From: Leptospira sp. WS58.C1 | GTDB taxonomy: Bacteria > Spirochaetota > Leptospiria > Leptospirales > Leptospiraceae | Direction: 5' to 3' | DNA: 64,000 bases | Assembly: GCF_040833995.1 (NCBI RefSeq) | Contig: NZ_CP162137.1 | Location: 1,391,001-1,455,000, forward strand | Part shown: one piece after another, positions 45,786 to 54,414 of the stretch | Position numbering within the stretch: the stretch's first letter is position 1 | Layout: each line of letters starts with the position of its first letter | Notes under the pieces: model-generated | Told to the model about the DNA's origin: nothing | Seen by the model: only the letters and a program-made list of their open reading frames with translations | Database searches by the model: none | Translations under genes and position numbers: made by a program

Positions 45786-47223
45786 TTCGCCCCTTCACTT
45801 TGGAATTCTTTTCGACTTTCTTTTTGAACTTCGTATATAATAAAAAAGGTAAATCGTTTGCTTTTGGTTTTATATAAAAATCAATCGTCCTATCATACCA
45901 AGCTTGGCCTTTACGTCTCTTTTCGATTAATTTCAATTTAATCCACTTTTTAAGAATATGATTGGCAGTAACTTTTCGGATTCGCAAAGAAGTGCATAAA
46001 TCAGAAACAGAAATATGAGATCCTTTTTCCTTTTTTTCGATTATCATATTCCAGATTTTATTAGCCAATTTTTGGTGTTCGAGTTCTCGTCTTCTTTGCG
46101 AATAAGTTCCTTTTTTCTCGTTCCAGAATTGGTTATGAGAGAGCATCTCCTTGGATAATTTTACTTTTGCCTTTTCGATTGCAGACTTCGAGTTTAATAA
46201 TGCATAACCAGATTCAATGATACTTTCTTCTGAGACAGATTCGTTTGTCTCTGAGTAACGAAACTTGTCGATCGATGGTTGTAGAGATTTGTTACGCGCG
46301 CGCGAGGTTTTTGAAGGTCCATATAACATAGCTCCAATCCCCACAGAGTCTTCGGCTCCATCTTGAATTAGAATGTCGAGTCCGAGGACTTTTGCGTTCT
46401 TGAGAAACGCGAATTCATTCAGATACAAGGTCGAGTATTCTGGTGTTGTATAGCAATATGCACCAAAGGAAGTTTTGAGTAATCTCTGGTTTCCTTCTGC
46501 TACCTGAGAATGCACTCCGTATTTGCTCCATCTATTCCTGGCCCAGCGATACCTTCCTTTTTTCGATTTTGCATTATGATTTACCGATCTATGATTTCTG
46601 TATATTCCCCAAAGCCAACGGTATCCTTGGTCCGTGAATAGTGGAGTTCGAATTGGCAAATGTTCTTTGATGATTGGTCCGAGAGTATTTGCTTTTTGAT
46701 TTGGAACCGAGTGAAAGAATACTGGCCCACGCTTTACTGCGATTGTATGAACTAAGGTTCCAATTTGTTTTCCACCAAGTTTATCTGAGAGGTATATGGA
46801 AGCAGTTGCTCCACTGTGACGGAACCGTTTTCTTCCTTTATTTGCTCTGGCAGATGCGGAATACAAAACGGCTGTATCTGCGCAAATATACGAACGCTTT
46901 GCCATTTTCTTTGTTATATCCGTATTCTCATTTGGAGGAAGGTTAAAGTCTCGAAATTCATCTTCTAAGAGTTTGAATGTAATTCGTTTATATATTTCCA
47001 ATTGTTCGGATGCAAATATTTGGAATCTTCTTTTGAGGAGTAAAGCTGCCTTATATGAGATTCCTAATCTCTTTGTGATCTCTGTTGAAGTGAGAACTTT
47101 TGGATGTTGGATGAAAGATTCGTGAAATACATATCCAAACATCCAAAGTGGAAGTTTGAATTGTTGAAGGGGAGTGGATGAGAGTCTGGAAGTTTGGTAA
47201 TGACAAACTCTACAACGAATCAC
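45778..47223 (-). CDS. Transposase copy 2 fused in frame to a winged-helix region
   Basis: Residues 1-300 equal the catalytic part of transposase copy 1. After IS end 46323 the frame continues without a stop into 181 codons of host sequence. This tail has [35 protein letters not shown] near its end, a winged-helix pattern, and a basic C-terminus. Upstream of the first ATG (47223) the transposase frame remains open to the IS right end, so a non-ATG start is likely. The tail probably was the 3' part of a separate regulator or replication gene that fed the HNH gene, interrupted by the IS. Confidence 0.6.
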   Translation of the reverse strand: MIRCRVCHYQTSRLSSTPLQQFKLPLWMFGYVFHESFIQHPKVLTSTEITKRLGISYKAALLLKRRFQIFASEQLEIYKRITFKLLEDEFRDFNLPPNENTDITKKMAKRSYICADTAVLYSASARANKGRKRFRHSGATASIYLSDKLGGKQIGTLVHTIAVKRGPVFFHSVPNQKANTLGPIIKEHLPIRTPLFTDQGYRWLWGIYRNHRSVNHNAKSKKGRYRWARNRWSKYGVHSQVAEGNQRLLKTSFGAYCYTTPEYSTLYLNEFAFLKNAKVLGLDILIQDGAEDSVGIGAMLYGPSKTSRARNKSLQPSIDKFRYSETNESVSEESIIESGYALLNSKSAIEKAKVKLSKEMLSHNQFWNEKKGTYSQRRRELEHQKLANKIWNMIIEKKEKGSHISVSDLCTSLRIRKVTANHILKKWIKLKLIEKRRKGQAWYDRTIDFYIKPKANDLPFLLYTKFKKKVEKNSKVKGRNA

Positions 47224-47459
47224 ATCCGGTCTAGTTGAGATTTCTTTATCCAGAATTTGGTCTTCGCAATGAGGACAAAACTTTTTGTAAAAATCATTCA
47301 GGATCTTCTTGGTGATCTGTTCGAAGAATGGAATATTAATTCCTGCATGCTTGAATTTGCTAGAGGTTTTGGAAGATGATCTTTTACCGGAATCTAAATT
47401 CCGCTTCTCGACAGCGGGGGTTGCTCGCGCGCGATTTGTGAGAAATGGTAACAGGGGAT
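46323..47459 (-). mobile_element. Insertion sequence copy 2 (IS1595-like)
   Basis: Same 1137 bp as copy 1, same orientation. The left end on the + strand begins AT-N10-CAATCC; its right flank is AGGTAGTA (47460-47467) and its left flank AGGTCCAT (46315-46322). A CG-alternating run GCGCGCGA lies just inside the right end and another (46293-46303) just outside the left end. Confidence 0.8.
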
Positions 47460-48728
47460 AGGTAGTAATCCTTTCCTCTCAATCCGAACCGCCTCCCTCT
47501 GTCGCGCTCTCGGATTGACAGCAAAAGCATCCCTATCTCTACACCTCATTCCATTGTTGGCATCATCACTAACACACGACTCAACCAACACATCAAGTCC
47601 GAACACATTAGCATTCTTAATGAAGCTAAACTCATTTAGATACATTTGCGAATATTTTGGTTTTATATATCCGTAAGCAGCAAAGGCAGTTTTTAGAACT
47701 CTATGGTTACCTTCTGCTACTTGATTATGAACTCCATTCTTACTCCAACGATTGCGAGCGAATCTGAATCGATTATCCTTTGATCTTGCAGAGTGATTAA
47801 CTGATCTGTGGTTCTTGTATATTCCCCAAAGCCATGGGTATCCTTGGTCTGTAAAAAGGGGAGTAGAAGTAGGTAGATGTTCTTTAATTAAAGGTCCAAG
47901 TGTATCTGCTTTCTGATTAGCTACTGATGAGAAGAATACTGGTCCTTGCTTTATTGCTATAGTCTGGACTAAAGTTCCGACTTGCCTCCCTCCTAATTTC
48001 TCTGAAAGGTATATAGAAGCGGTTTGACCACTATGTCTGTATCGTTTCCTGCCTTGGCTTGCTCTTTCACCTGCTGAATATAATACAACAGTGTCTACGC
48101 AAGTATAAGGCTTCTTTGCCATAATCTTGGTAATGTCTCTATTCTCATTTGGAGGGAGTAGGAAGTCCTTGAACTGATCGTTTAGAACTTCGTAGGTTAA
48201 CTTCTTATACTTTGGCAATTGGTCTGATGCAAAGAGTTGGAATCTTCTCTTTAGTAAGCTCGCTGCATTATATCCTATCTTTAATCTCTTACTTAGTTCT
48301 GTTGCTGTTACTACCTTTGGGTATTGGATTAGGGATTCGTAGAGGACATATCCAAACATCCATATTGGTAGTTTGAAATGATGAAGTGGAGTGTAGCTTA
48401 GTCTTGAAGTTAGATACCTACATTGAGAGCATCTAATTAGATCTGGTCTTGTTGAGATCTCTTTGTCTAAGACTCTATTATTGCATTCAGGATTTGGACA
48501 GTGTTTTGGATAGAAGTCATTTAGGATCTTCTTGGTTATTTCTGTGAAGTAGTCAGTGTTGAGCGCTGGATTGTGGTGTTTAGGTAGGGGTGTTGGGAAG
48601 AGGTTTCTATTTTCTGTTTTTCTAATTATGGTGTAGGGGAGGGCGGTTCTGGATTGGAAGAAAGGTGGTCCTCGGTTCGGATTACGAGTGTTAAATAGGT
48701 AGTAATTTATCTTTGACAATCCGCACAT
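47394..48728 (-). CDS. IS1595-like transposase of element 3
   Basis: 444-residue open frame. The family core is present: zinc ribbon CPNPEC...[30 protein letters not shown] in CVDTVV, D in [11 protein letters not shown] and E in [11 protein letters not shown]. Roughly two thirds of positions equal copy 1. The ATG at 48728 lies 32 bases outside the element and the stop 74 bases beyond its other end inside copy 2, so terminal residues are flank-encoded. No stop interrupts the core; it may be active if a start codon is supplied. Confidence 0.7.
   Translation of the reverse strand: MCGLSKINYYLFNTRNPNRGPPFFQSRTALPYTIIRKTENRNLFPTPLPKHHNPALNTDYFTEITKKILNDFYPKHCPNPECNNRVLDKEISTRPDLIRCSQCRYLTSRLSYTPLHHFKLPIWMFGYVLYESLIQYPKVVTATELSKRLKIGYNAASLLKRRFQLFASDQLPKYKKLTYEVLNDQFKDFLLPPNENRDITKIMAKKPYTCVDTVVLYSAGERASQGRKRYRHSGQTASIYLSEKLGGRQVGTLVQTIAIKQGPVFFSSVANQKADTLGPLIKEHLPTSTPLFTDQGYPWLWGIYKNHRSVNHSARSKDNRFRFARNRWSKNGVHNQVAEGNHRVLKTAFAAYGYIKPKYSQMYLNEFSFIKNANVFGLDVLVESCVSDDANNGMRCRDRDAFAVNPRARQREAVRIERKGLLPIPCYHFSQIAREQPPLSRSGI
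47468..48696 (-). mobile_element. Related insertion sequence, element 3
   Basis: 1229 bp between two AGGTAGTA copies (47460-47467 and 48697-48704). The + strand left end is AT-N10-CAATCC; the right end read inward is AT-N11-AATCC, so the terminal repeats share the AATCC word at positions 14-18. A subterminal hairpin CAATCCGA/TCGGATTG lies at 47480-47517. It is a diverged relative of copies 1 and 2, inserted beside copy 2 in the duplicated target. Confidence 0.7.
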
Positions 48729-49026
48729 TTTGTGATTTAGCTAAGTGAAAAACGAAATTAGTAGCTTCGCTCTTACTAATTTCGTTTTTCAGGGTTGGAT
48801 CGAAATTTTTTGCCTTCTCGGTTCTCTCTGATTCGGAACCATAATAGACCTCAACAATCCCTAACTTCTCCCTCCTGCTCTTAGCTAACGCATCTACTCC
48901 AAATACTTTCAGGTTCTTGAAGAAACAATATTCGTTGAGATAGAGCTGGGAGAATTCCGGCTTTCTTGTATATTCTTGCTTTGGTTGGTATCGGATTGGG
49001 GTTAATTTCTTAGGTAGATGATACAA
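48691..49026 (-). pseudogene. 3' remnant of a fourth IS1595-like transposase
   Basis: Codes KPEFSQLYLNEYCFFKNLKVFGVDAL, matching the C-terminal strand of the neighbouring transposases, then a private tail. The catalytic part is missing. The element end at 48705 reads AT-N10-CAATCC on the + strand directly after AGGTAGTA, so this is the 3' end of an older insertion. The broken side lies near 49012, where AGGTAGAT occurs. Confidence 0.7.
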
Positions 49027-49321
49027 CTTTGGGAATCGGGAGCCAACATGACATTGGTTCTGGCACTGGGATTCTTATTTTTAAACCCTGCTCCTTGAGG
49101 CGTTGTAGTAATGGCGGCAGACGAAAGTAAGAACAGGACAGCTGGAGTAACACAATCCGGAGCTGTGAATGTAAAATGACCTAAGAACTTTATGGTGAAA
49201 TAAATAGAGGTGATTCTCTTACAAGCTGATTTGTTGGAAAGAGAAGTATGATCGGACTGCGTTTTGTTACACATCAGTTGGGTAGGTTACGACAATGACA
49301 GCTGCATTTGCATTGATATAA
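49027..49321. other. Junction region without a supported gene
   Basis: About 300 bases between the transposase remnant and the small Gly-rich frame. Open frames exist on both strands, but none has a ribosome site or recognisable family. It probably contains remains of the sequence broken by the IS insertions. Confidence 0.3.
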
Positions 49322-49549
49322 ATGCCTTGGTTAGCGCCTTCGCTAAGTAATTTGTTTCCAATTACTCCAACTCAATTTGGTATTGTGAAAGGAATAGAAT
49401 ATTTCGGATATATAGGAATATTATATGATTTAGGGACTGAGAATTGGGGCAGCGCTGCGGCAGGTATAATTGGTTTACAATTTCCCGGCGTAGTTCTAAT
49501 TTATTCAGTAGCTGATAAAGCACACGATGCTTGTGGCGGTAGTTTATAA
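49322..49549 (+). CDS. Small hydrophobic protein ending C-G-G-S-L
   Basis: 75 residues, hydrophobic and glycine-rich (YIGILYDLGTENWGSAAAGIIGLQFPGVVLIY), ending ACGGSL. The ATG has no clear ribosome site and the frame may be the tail of a larger, lost gene, possibly a displaced RHS tip. The next lipoprotein ATG begins two bases after its stop, which supports real translation at the 3' end. Confidence 0.4.
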   Translation: MPWLAPSLSNLFPITPTQFGIVKGIEYFGYIGILYDLGTENWGSAAAGIIGLQFPGVVLIYSVADKAHDACGGSL

Positions 49550-49550
49550 T

Positions 49551-50249
49551 ATGCGATCTTTGTATTATAAGATATTAATAGTAATTCTTTTTCTTCAAAG
49601 TTGCATTGGGATGCGTTATGGCTTTGAAACCTATTATCGACATAAAGATATTGAAAATTTCCAAAATACTTACATCAAATTTGGATTTATGCCGAAGGAA
49701 ATAAACGAAAATCGTCTCAATGATGACTTATTTACATATCACTTATTTGTCTTTTTGGGAGATACAAATCCATTATTAGCTTTGCCTTCAGCTGTTAACC
49801 CAAACGAGGATTATTGGAGCGCTTATTATCAAAAACCTGAAGAGTTACCATATTTGATTAGGTCCGATATACGTTTTGTGTTTTTAGAAGGTTATGAATA
49901 TAGAATGCCGAGAAATGCGGGTAAAACTTTATATCGGTTTGCCTTTGGTAGCGCAAGAACGGAATTTTCTGGAAAATTAGAAAAGGAAATCTACCTTCCG
50001 CCAAATCATTCTATTCGCTTAAGCTTTAAGGAAAAAGCGATTCCAAATCCCGAAGGCAAGACCTTTTCGGAAAGGCTTGAGAATTCAAGAAGTGTCTAAG
50101 ATAGTTACGAGATTAACTATACAATAGAGCAGAATCCAAGTCTTGATCCGTTCATACTTTTTGATGTTAAAGGAAAATGAATTCGTAGTTTCGAAACAAT
50201 TTATCAATATGGAGAACAAACCGGAAACACATGTGGAGGTAGTTTGTAA
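49551..50249 (+). pseudogene. Lipoprotein gene with two in-frame stop codons
   Basis: The frame from ATG 49551 gives a lipoprotein signal (YYKILIVILFLQSC) and 182 residues to TAA 50097-50099. The same frame then continues as DSYEINYTIEQNPSLDPF..., meets TGA at 50178-50180, and resumes as FETIYQYGEQTGNTCGGSL to TAA 50247-50249. That final TAA overlaps the next ATG (TAATG), the coupling expected of an intact gene. I read it as one gene of 233 codons damaged by two nonsense changes. A shortened 182-residue protein could still be made. Confidence 0.6.
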
Positions 50250-50710
50250 TGAAAAGTAAAATAACATTACTCATTTTGCTTATATTTTCAAACTGCTACG
50301 GGAATATATTTTATTGGAGGCGCCTACCTTATTATCCTATTCAAAACTCAGAAGGAAACTATCTGAAAATATATTTACCGTCAGAACTTAAGAATTCAAG
50401 AGAGAGAATGCAGGTAGAAAGTTATTTGATTTATATTTTTCAAGAAGAAAAAGACAATGTCCTTAAAAGAAGGTTATTGATTAATAATGATCGAAAATTA
50501 GGATTTAATACTTTATGGACTGGTTTGAAGCAATTTCATTTTAAAACAGACTGCCAATTAATTTTGCCAATTTCGAAAGGAGAATATACATACGAAATCA
50601 AAGCAAATAAATATCCAGATGGTTTCTTTTCGAATCTTCTAATAACTCAAAATTTAGAGGAAAATCAATCTATCGTTTTATATAATAGAACCTCCCTATT
50701 CGAAACCTAA
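50249..50710 (+). CDS. Small lipoprotein of unknown function
   Basis: 153 residues. Lipoprotein signal MKSKITLLILLIFSNC with cysteine 16. It has a GGAGGT ribosome site at 50234-50239, the same arrangement as the preceding unit. The mature part is rich in charged and aromatic residues. After the TAA the frame goes on through several stops and ends near 50810 with a C-S-G-G word, so the 3' end may also be worn. It is paralogous in layout, not obviously in sequence, to the preceding lipoprotein. Confidence 0.5.
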   Translation: MKSKITLLILLIFSNCYGNIFYWRRLPYYPIQNSEGNYLKIYLPSELKNSRERMQVESYLIYIFQEEKDNVLKRRLLINNDRKLGFNTLWTGLKQFHFKTDCQLILPISKGEYTYEIKANKYPDGFFSNLLITQNLEENQSIVLYNRTSLFET

Positions 50711-50797
50711 CGGGATATCGGAAGAGTTGGCAAATAGAATTCATAATAGAGTCAAGCTGAAATATGCAGTGGAGGCTACTTCGAACGAAGACAAATT

Positions 50798-51105
50798 TCA
50801 TGATTGTCCGTATGAATAATTGGAAAGATCATTTATACAGTCATCGACTTCTGATTTTTTGTAATACTTTTTAACATCGATGCCTGCAATTACAGAAGAA
50901 AAGATTGCGGTTATTGAGATCTGAGGTTGGCCGATAAGTATTGTTGAATTTACTAAGTCGGTCATGATCGCTGCATCTGCTAACTTAGCGGCAACTTCGT
51001 CGCCTTTAATCCGATCATAAGATAAACCTAACGTATCCAAAGCGATACAATTTGACACTGCAAAGAAATAAGCAAAATGAATTTTGGCAAATTTTCCTTA
51101 ATCAT
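50798..51105 (-). pseudogene. Leptospiral small lipoprotein gene broken by a frameshift
   Basis: The 3' frame codes SNCIALDTLGLSYDRIKGDEVAAKLADAA... and ends with KKYYKKSEVDDCIND. This pattern (C-x5-LGL, IKG-x-E, Y-x-KK-x-D/E-V-x-x-C) is that of a small leptospiral lipoprotein family (TIGR04452 type). The signal peptide MIKENLPKFILLISLQ is present just upstream from ATG 51105 but in another frame. A one-base shift around 51058-51062 separates the two. Internal reinitiation at GTG 51058 would make an unexported 86-residue protein. Confidence 0.65.
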
Positions 51106-51228
51106 ACGACTCCAATTTTTACCAATTAAATGAAATGACTATCATTTTTCAAATATTTAATTTACTAATTTAGTACAAACAAAAGGCTTGGGAATTTATT
51201 TCCTTTACATATAGTTAGATGCATTTTA

Positions 51229-51468
51229 CTAAAGATTCTTTGTTTTTGGGAATTTATCTTGATAAACGTGATGTATGGAGATGTGTAAACTGGCTCCATT
51301 GTACTTTCCATTCGAGATATCATTGACTAATTTTTCTGGATCCGAAATTATTTCCCCAATGGTGAGAAACGAAATGGATGTGGTTTCCCCCTTTCGTAGG
51401 CTGACGGTCGAAAGGTAAAATAAATACAATTTCATATCCTTCTCTTGATATAGAGAACTCGATTGCAA
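51229..51468 (-). CDS. Short open frame of unknown function
   Basis: 79 codons, MQSSSLYQEKDMKLYLFYLST..., with an internal ATG (51435) that would leave 68 residues. No signal peptide, family or strong ribosome site was seen. It may be the remnant of a gene lost in this decayed stretch; reported with low confidence. Confidence 0.25.
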   Translation of the reverse strand: MQSSSLYQEKDMKLYLFYLSTVSLRKGETTSISFLTIGEIISDPEKLVNDISNGKYNGASLHISIHHVYQDKFPKTKNL

Positions 51469-51626
51469 AGCACGCTTAGTTGAAAATTCGATGGTGATCT
51501 TAATTAAAATCTATGAAAGTATCAAGAACAGGGACTACCGTTTCAAATATTCGTTTAATTACGCCTAACAACCGCGTTGCCCCGAGCGTCGCGGAGGCAC
51601 CGAAATTTATACGATGTCCCAAAAAA

Positions 51627-52736
51627 TCATTTAGTAATGAAAATAATATCTGATATAGATTTGAAAGAATTTGGTTTCCCTGGATAGCTATATTCAACAA
51701 TTAAATCAGTTACTTCAACATTTGTAAATTTGTCTAAAAAGGAATGTATTGCGGGAGTAAGTAAGTCTAAGTTTCGCTTTAATTTCCATGAACTGGAAAA
51801 ATCAACTTTATCTATCAAAACCAAGAATATCCGATTTTCAGATCCAAATCGCATTTCACCTTGATTTTCATATAGCCATCTGATTAAATCTCTAGGGTTA
51901 GTGATAGTATTAGTAATGATTTTATTATTTTCTAATTTGATCCTTTCTAAAACTTCTAAAGCTTCTTTCGTTCCTTTGTCCTTTATTTTTTCAGTAATTT
52001 CATAATATATATCAGAATCTTTGGCTTTTTTATCATAAGGAATACTGAGCTCCTTTGCCTTAGACTTTAGATATGTAAGTTCAACAGGGAGACCAGATTC
52101 TCTTCTTTTCTTCTTTAGATACTCAGAAGGGAAATATGTAACTTTTAAGTCAAAGGGAATGTTGTCGATAAAGAAATCGACACCCTTTATTTGCCCTACT
52201 GCCGGCAAGACAGTGCTATGTGATTTGAATATATGTTCAATTAAAATACTAGACCAGTGATTATACCAGCTATTTAGAACATAGCCTTGGACAACCGAAT
52301 TAATTTCCTTCTCAAATTTAGAAACTAACAAATCATAATTAGTGATTTTCTTAACATAATGACTAATAAGATATTTATCTAAGGAATTTTGGTAGTCGCC
52401 ACCCCACTGAAAAACTTTTAATTTATAGAGTTCTGAGACTAGTTTTTTTTGATCTAAACTTTTTAAAACAATTCTATTCGTCTTTTGTATAAATGTATCC
52501 AGAAGTAGGTGAGATTTTTTTGAATTTGTTTTTAGAATGTCAAATAATTCCATGAATGATTTTGTTAAAGTACTTTCAGAAAGAGTAATTGAGTTTTCAG
52601 CTAAAAAATCACTTAAAATATCTTTTCGTATAATTGACTTTGTTTTTAGCCAGAGCTGGGCTTCCGAATTTGTATTAAATTCTTGTAAGTTCTCAGAATT
52701 ATAAAGTTTGAGCCATTTAATGAATTCTTTAGACAT
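51627..52736 (-). CDS. Type II restriction endonuclease, PD-(D/E)xK type
   Basis: 369 residues from ATG 52736 (MSKEFIKWLKLYN), four bases after the methyltransferase stop. An ATG at 52790 would overlap the methylase by 50 bases. A central block GVDFFIDNIPFDLKVT gives D187 and D196-x-K198, the likely PD-(D/E)xK active site: a strand with D, a turn, then D-x-K. The surrounding helices are lysine-rich, as in small restriction enzymes. Gene order methylase-nuclease on one strand is typical of type II RM. The recognition sequence is unknown. Confidence 0.7.
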   Translation of the reverse strand: MSKEFIKWLKLYNSENLQEFNTNSEAQLWLKTKSIIRKDILSDFLAENSITLSESTLTKSFMELFDILKTNSKKSHLLLDTFIQKTNRIVLKSLDQKKLVSELYKLKVFQWGGDYQNSLDKYLISHYVKKITNYDLLVSKFEKEINSVVQGYVLNSWYNHWSSILIEHIFKSHSTVLPAVGQIKGVDFFIDNIPFDLKVTYFPSEYLKKKRRESGLPVELTYLKSKAKELSIPYDKKAKDSDIYYEITEKIKDKGTKEALEVLERIKLENNKIITNTITNPRDLIRWLYENQGEMRFGSENRIFLVLIDKVDFSSSWKLKRNLDLLTPAIHSFLDKFTNVEVTDLIVEYSYPGKPNSFKSISDIIFITK

Positions 52737-52740
52737 TTTT

Positions 52741-54210
52741 TTAACTTTCAATTTTCGGTAAGTATGAGATCCATCCAGGTAACTTTTCAAGTTCGCGATC
52801 TTCCATTATAACTGACTTATTTTTTACCATTACCAAGACGTAATCAGTTTTCATTCCGCCTTTTCTATTATCTTGCACTACAGAGTTAGCTGAATATTCC
52901 ATTGGAAAGGCGCCGATATAGTTCAGATTGCTAGTGCTAGATAATAGTTCCATAAATTTCCAGCTTTGTTTATCGCGCGCATTATAATATAGCAAAAATA
53001 GACCGTCATCTTTTAATACTCTGCTCGACTCAGAGATGAATAAAGTCATATCTTTGATATAGCTTGTCTTTTTCTTATTTCTTTCCTTGGCATTAGAAAC
53101 AATTATTTCATCTTCAAAGATTACGTTCTTATTAAGAATTGAATTCCATAGCTCACTTAATTCTAGGTAAGGAATTCTGTCGCTATGAGGAGGATCAGTG
53201 CAGATTAGTTTAATAGATTTATCTGGTATTTCTTTTAAGCTTATTAGGCAATTTGCGTGAATAATGGATGCACCATTATTATCTTTTAGAAGTGAGTTTA
53301 TTGAATCTTTGAGAGTATACTTTTTGATTAATGTGTCTTGCAAAGCTTTATATAATTTTTTTGCCCTGCTTTCAAAACAGTTCCACACATTGATTTCGAA
53401 ATGTAGGTTCGGCTTCCAAAAACCAATTACCCAACTTCCAACTTCAATTTTTTCAGAAACGAGATTTTTCGTTTTTCCTCGGCCTGTTATAGCAAAAACC
53501 ATAGATGACATTTGTCCAGAAGACGATGTTAAGGTTAAAAACAATGCTCTCTTAATTGGCTCAGGATATTTTTTTATTTCATCGATTATTAAGTCTATAT
53601 TATGGAGAGCCCTTCCAGTAAATAAATCAGTTATTGCCATTTCCGCTTTAGAATTAATTCGTGAATTTGTAAAGAATGTTGATTTCCTTATATTTTTTGG
53701 TTCATAGCCTGCAAATTTGCTGATTTGATATAGGTCGATGTCGCTGGGGTCAGCCTCCAATCTATTCCGACCAGTCTCCGGTCGCCGCCAAACTCTCACC
53801 AGAGAACCTTCTTTCCAGAGAAAATGTGAAGCAATTTTACTATTTTCAGTATGATAAGTAGAATTGATTTTTTCCTTTATTGATCTTTCTATTTCATTGA
53901 ATGCCCGAATATACTCACTTGGATTTGGCAGATCTAATACAAACTTTGTATGCTCGATAGAAAAGGGATTGATATCAATACCGATAAATCTTCTGTTTCT
54001 AAGCAAACATTCTCGGCTTATTAGACCTGAACCTAAGAAGGGATCTAGAACAATATCAGTTTCATCTGTGTAATTCTGTATGAAATATGCCAAGCTTTCC
54101 GTTGGCTTTTTTCCCCAATATTTATGAAAGGAGAAAATTCCCTTGTAAGTCTCGGGATTACTGATATCGTGAACCGTTTTTTCATTCAAATTAAAAAGTG
54201 TTTGTTGCAT
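52741..54210 (-). CDS. Type II DNA methyltransferase (m4C/m6A)
   Basis: 489 residues from ATG 54210, which has an AAGG ribosome site in ACAAGGCACT just before it; an ATG at 54288 is less likely. Motif I LDPFLGSGL starts at D56 and is followed by the acidic GIDINPFS turn. The catalytic motif TDPPHSDR is at about 338-345. Between them are about 270 residues for target recognition. It is the first gene of the RM pair. It should protect host DNA from the neighbouring nuclease. Confidence 0.8.
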   Translation of the reverse strand: MQQTLFNLNEKTVHDISNPETYKGIFSFHKYWGKKPTESLAYFIQNYTDETDIVLDPFLGSGLISRECLLRNRRFIGIDINPFSIEHTKFVLDLPNPSEYIRAFNEIERSIKEKINSTYHTENSKIASHFLWKEGSLVRVWRRPETGRNRLEADPSDIDLYQISKFAGYEPKNIRKSTFFTNSRINSKAEMAITDLFTGRALHNIDLIIDEIKKYPEPIKRALFLTLTSSSGQMSSMVFAITGRGKTKNLVSEKIEVGSWVIGFWKPNLHFEINVWNCFESRAKKLYKALQDTLIKKYTLKDSINSLLKDNNGASIIHANCLISLKEIPDKSIKLICTDPPHSDRIPYLELSELWNSILNKNVIFEDEIIVSNAKERNKKKTSYIKDMTLFISESSRVLKDDGLFLLYYNARDKQSWKFMELLSSTSNLNYIGAFPMEYSANSVVQDNRKGGMKTDYVLVMVKNKSVIMEDRELEKLPGWISYLPKIES

Positions 54211-54414
54211 AGTGCCTTGTACAAGCGTAGAATTATAGCGTTTACAGTCGAGCACACAAAACTCTACAATTTCACAGAGAATTTGCAATCTAGTTGCGTT
54301 TATGAGATGATATAGAACCTAAATTTTTTGTCTACGCCTACTTAAAAAGAGTTTCCATGTCCTGAGGCAAACATTTTTGGGATATCGTATAACTTTCAAC
54401 TTCCTGAAATAAAA

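Larger units (their letters stand above)
19367..47459. mobile_element. 28.1-kb IS-bracketed composite transposon / defence island
   Basis: Two 1137-bp IS copies in the same orientation form the ends. Outer flanks are AGGTAGTA on both sides; inner flanks differ (ATAACAAA after copy 1, AGGTCCAT before copy 2), as expected if the whole unit moved as one. The cargo is unrelated to the flagellar neighbourhood: an XRE/Rep-like/integrase module, helicases, an SpvB-RHS toxin-like protein, Qat, ImmA and HNH modules. An alternative with the same outcome is recombination of a circular element carrying one IS copy into a resident IS. Confidence 0.7.

Noticed and set aside
19332..47459. A prophage explanation for the island
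   Set aside because: No capsid, portal, terminase, tail or lysis genes are visible; only a recombinase, an XRE regulator and an initiator-like gene suggest a small integrative element.
49002..49274. 90-codon frame on the - strand
   Set aside because: No ribosome site, signal or family; it lies in a junction between IS remains and is better read as non-coding.
51500..51700. 66-codon frame on the - strand containing ASATLGATRLLGVIKRIFE
   Set aside because: It overlaps the 3' end of the restriction gene and covers a GC-rich palindromic stretch (near 51575-51600); such words are probably intergenic repeat sequence, not protein.
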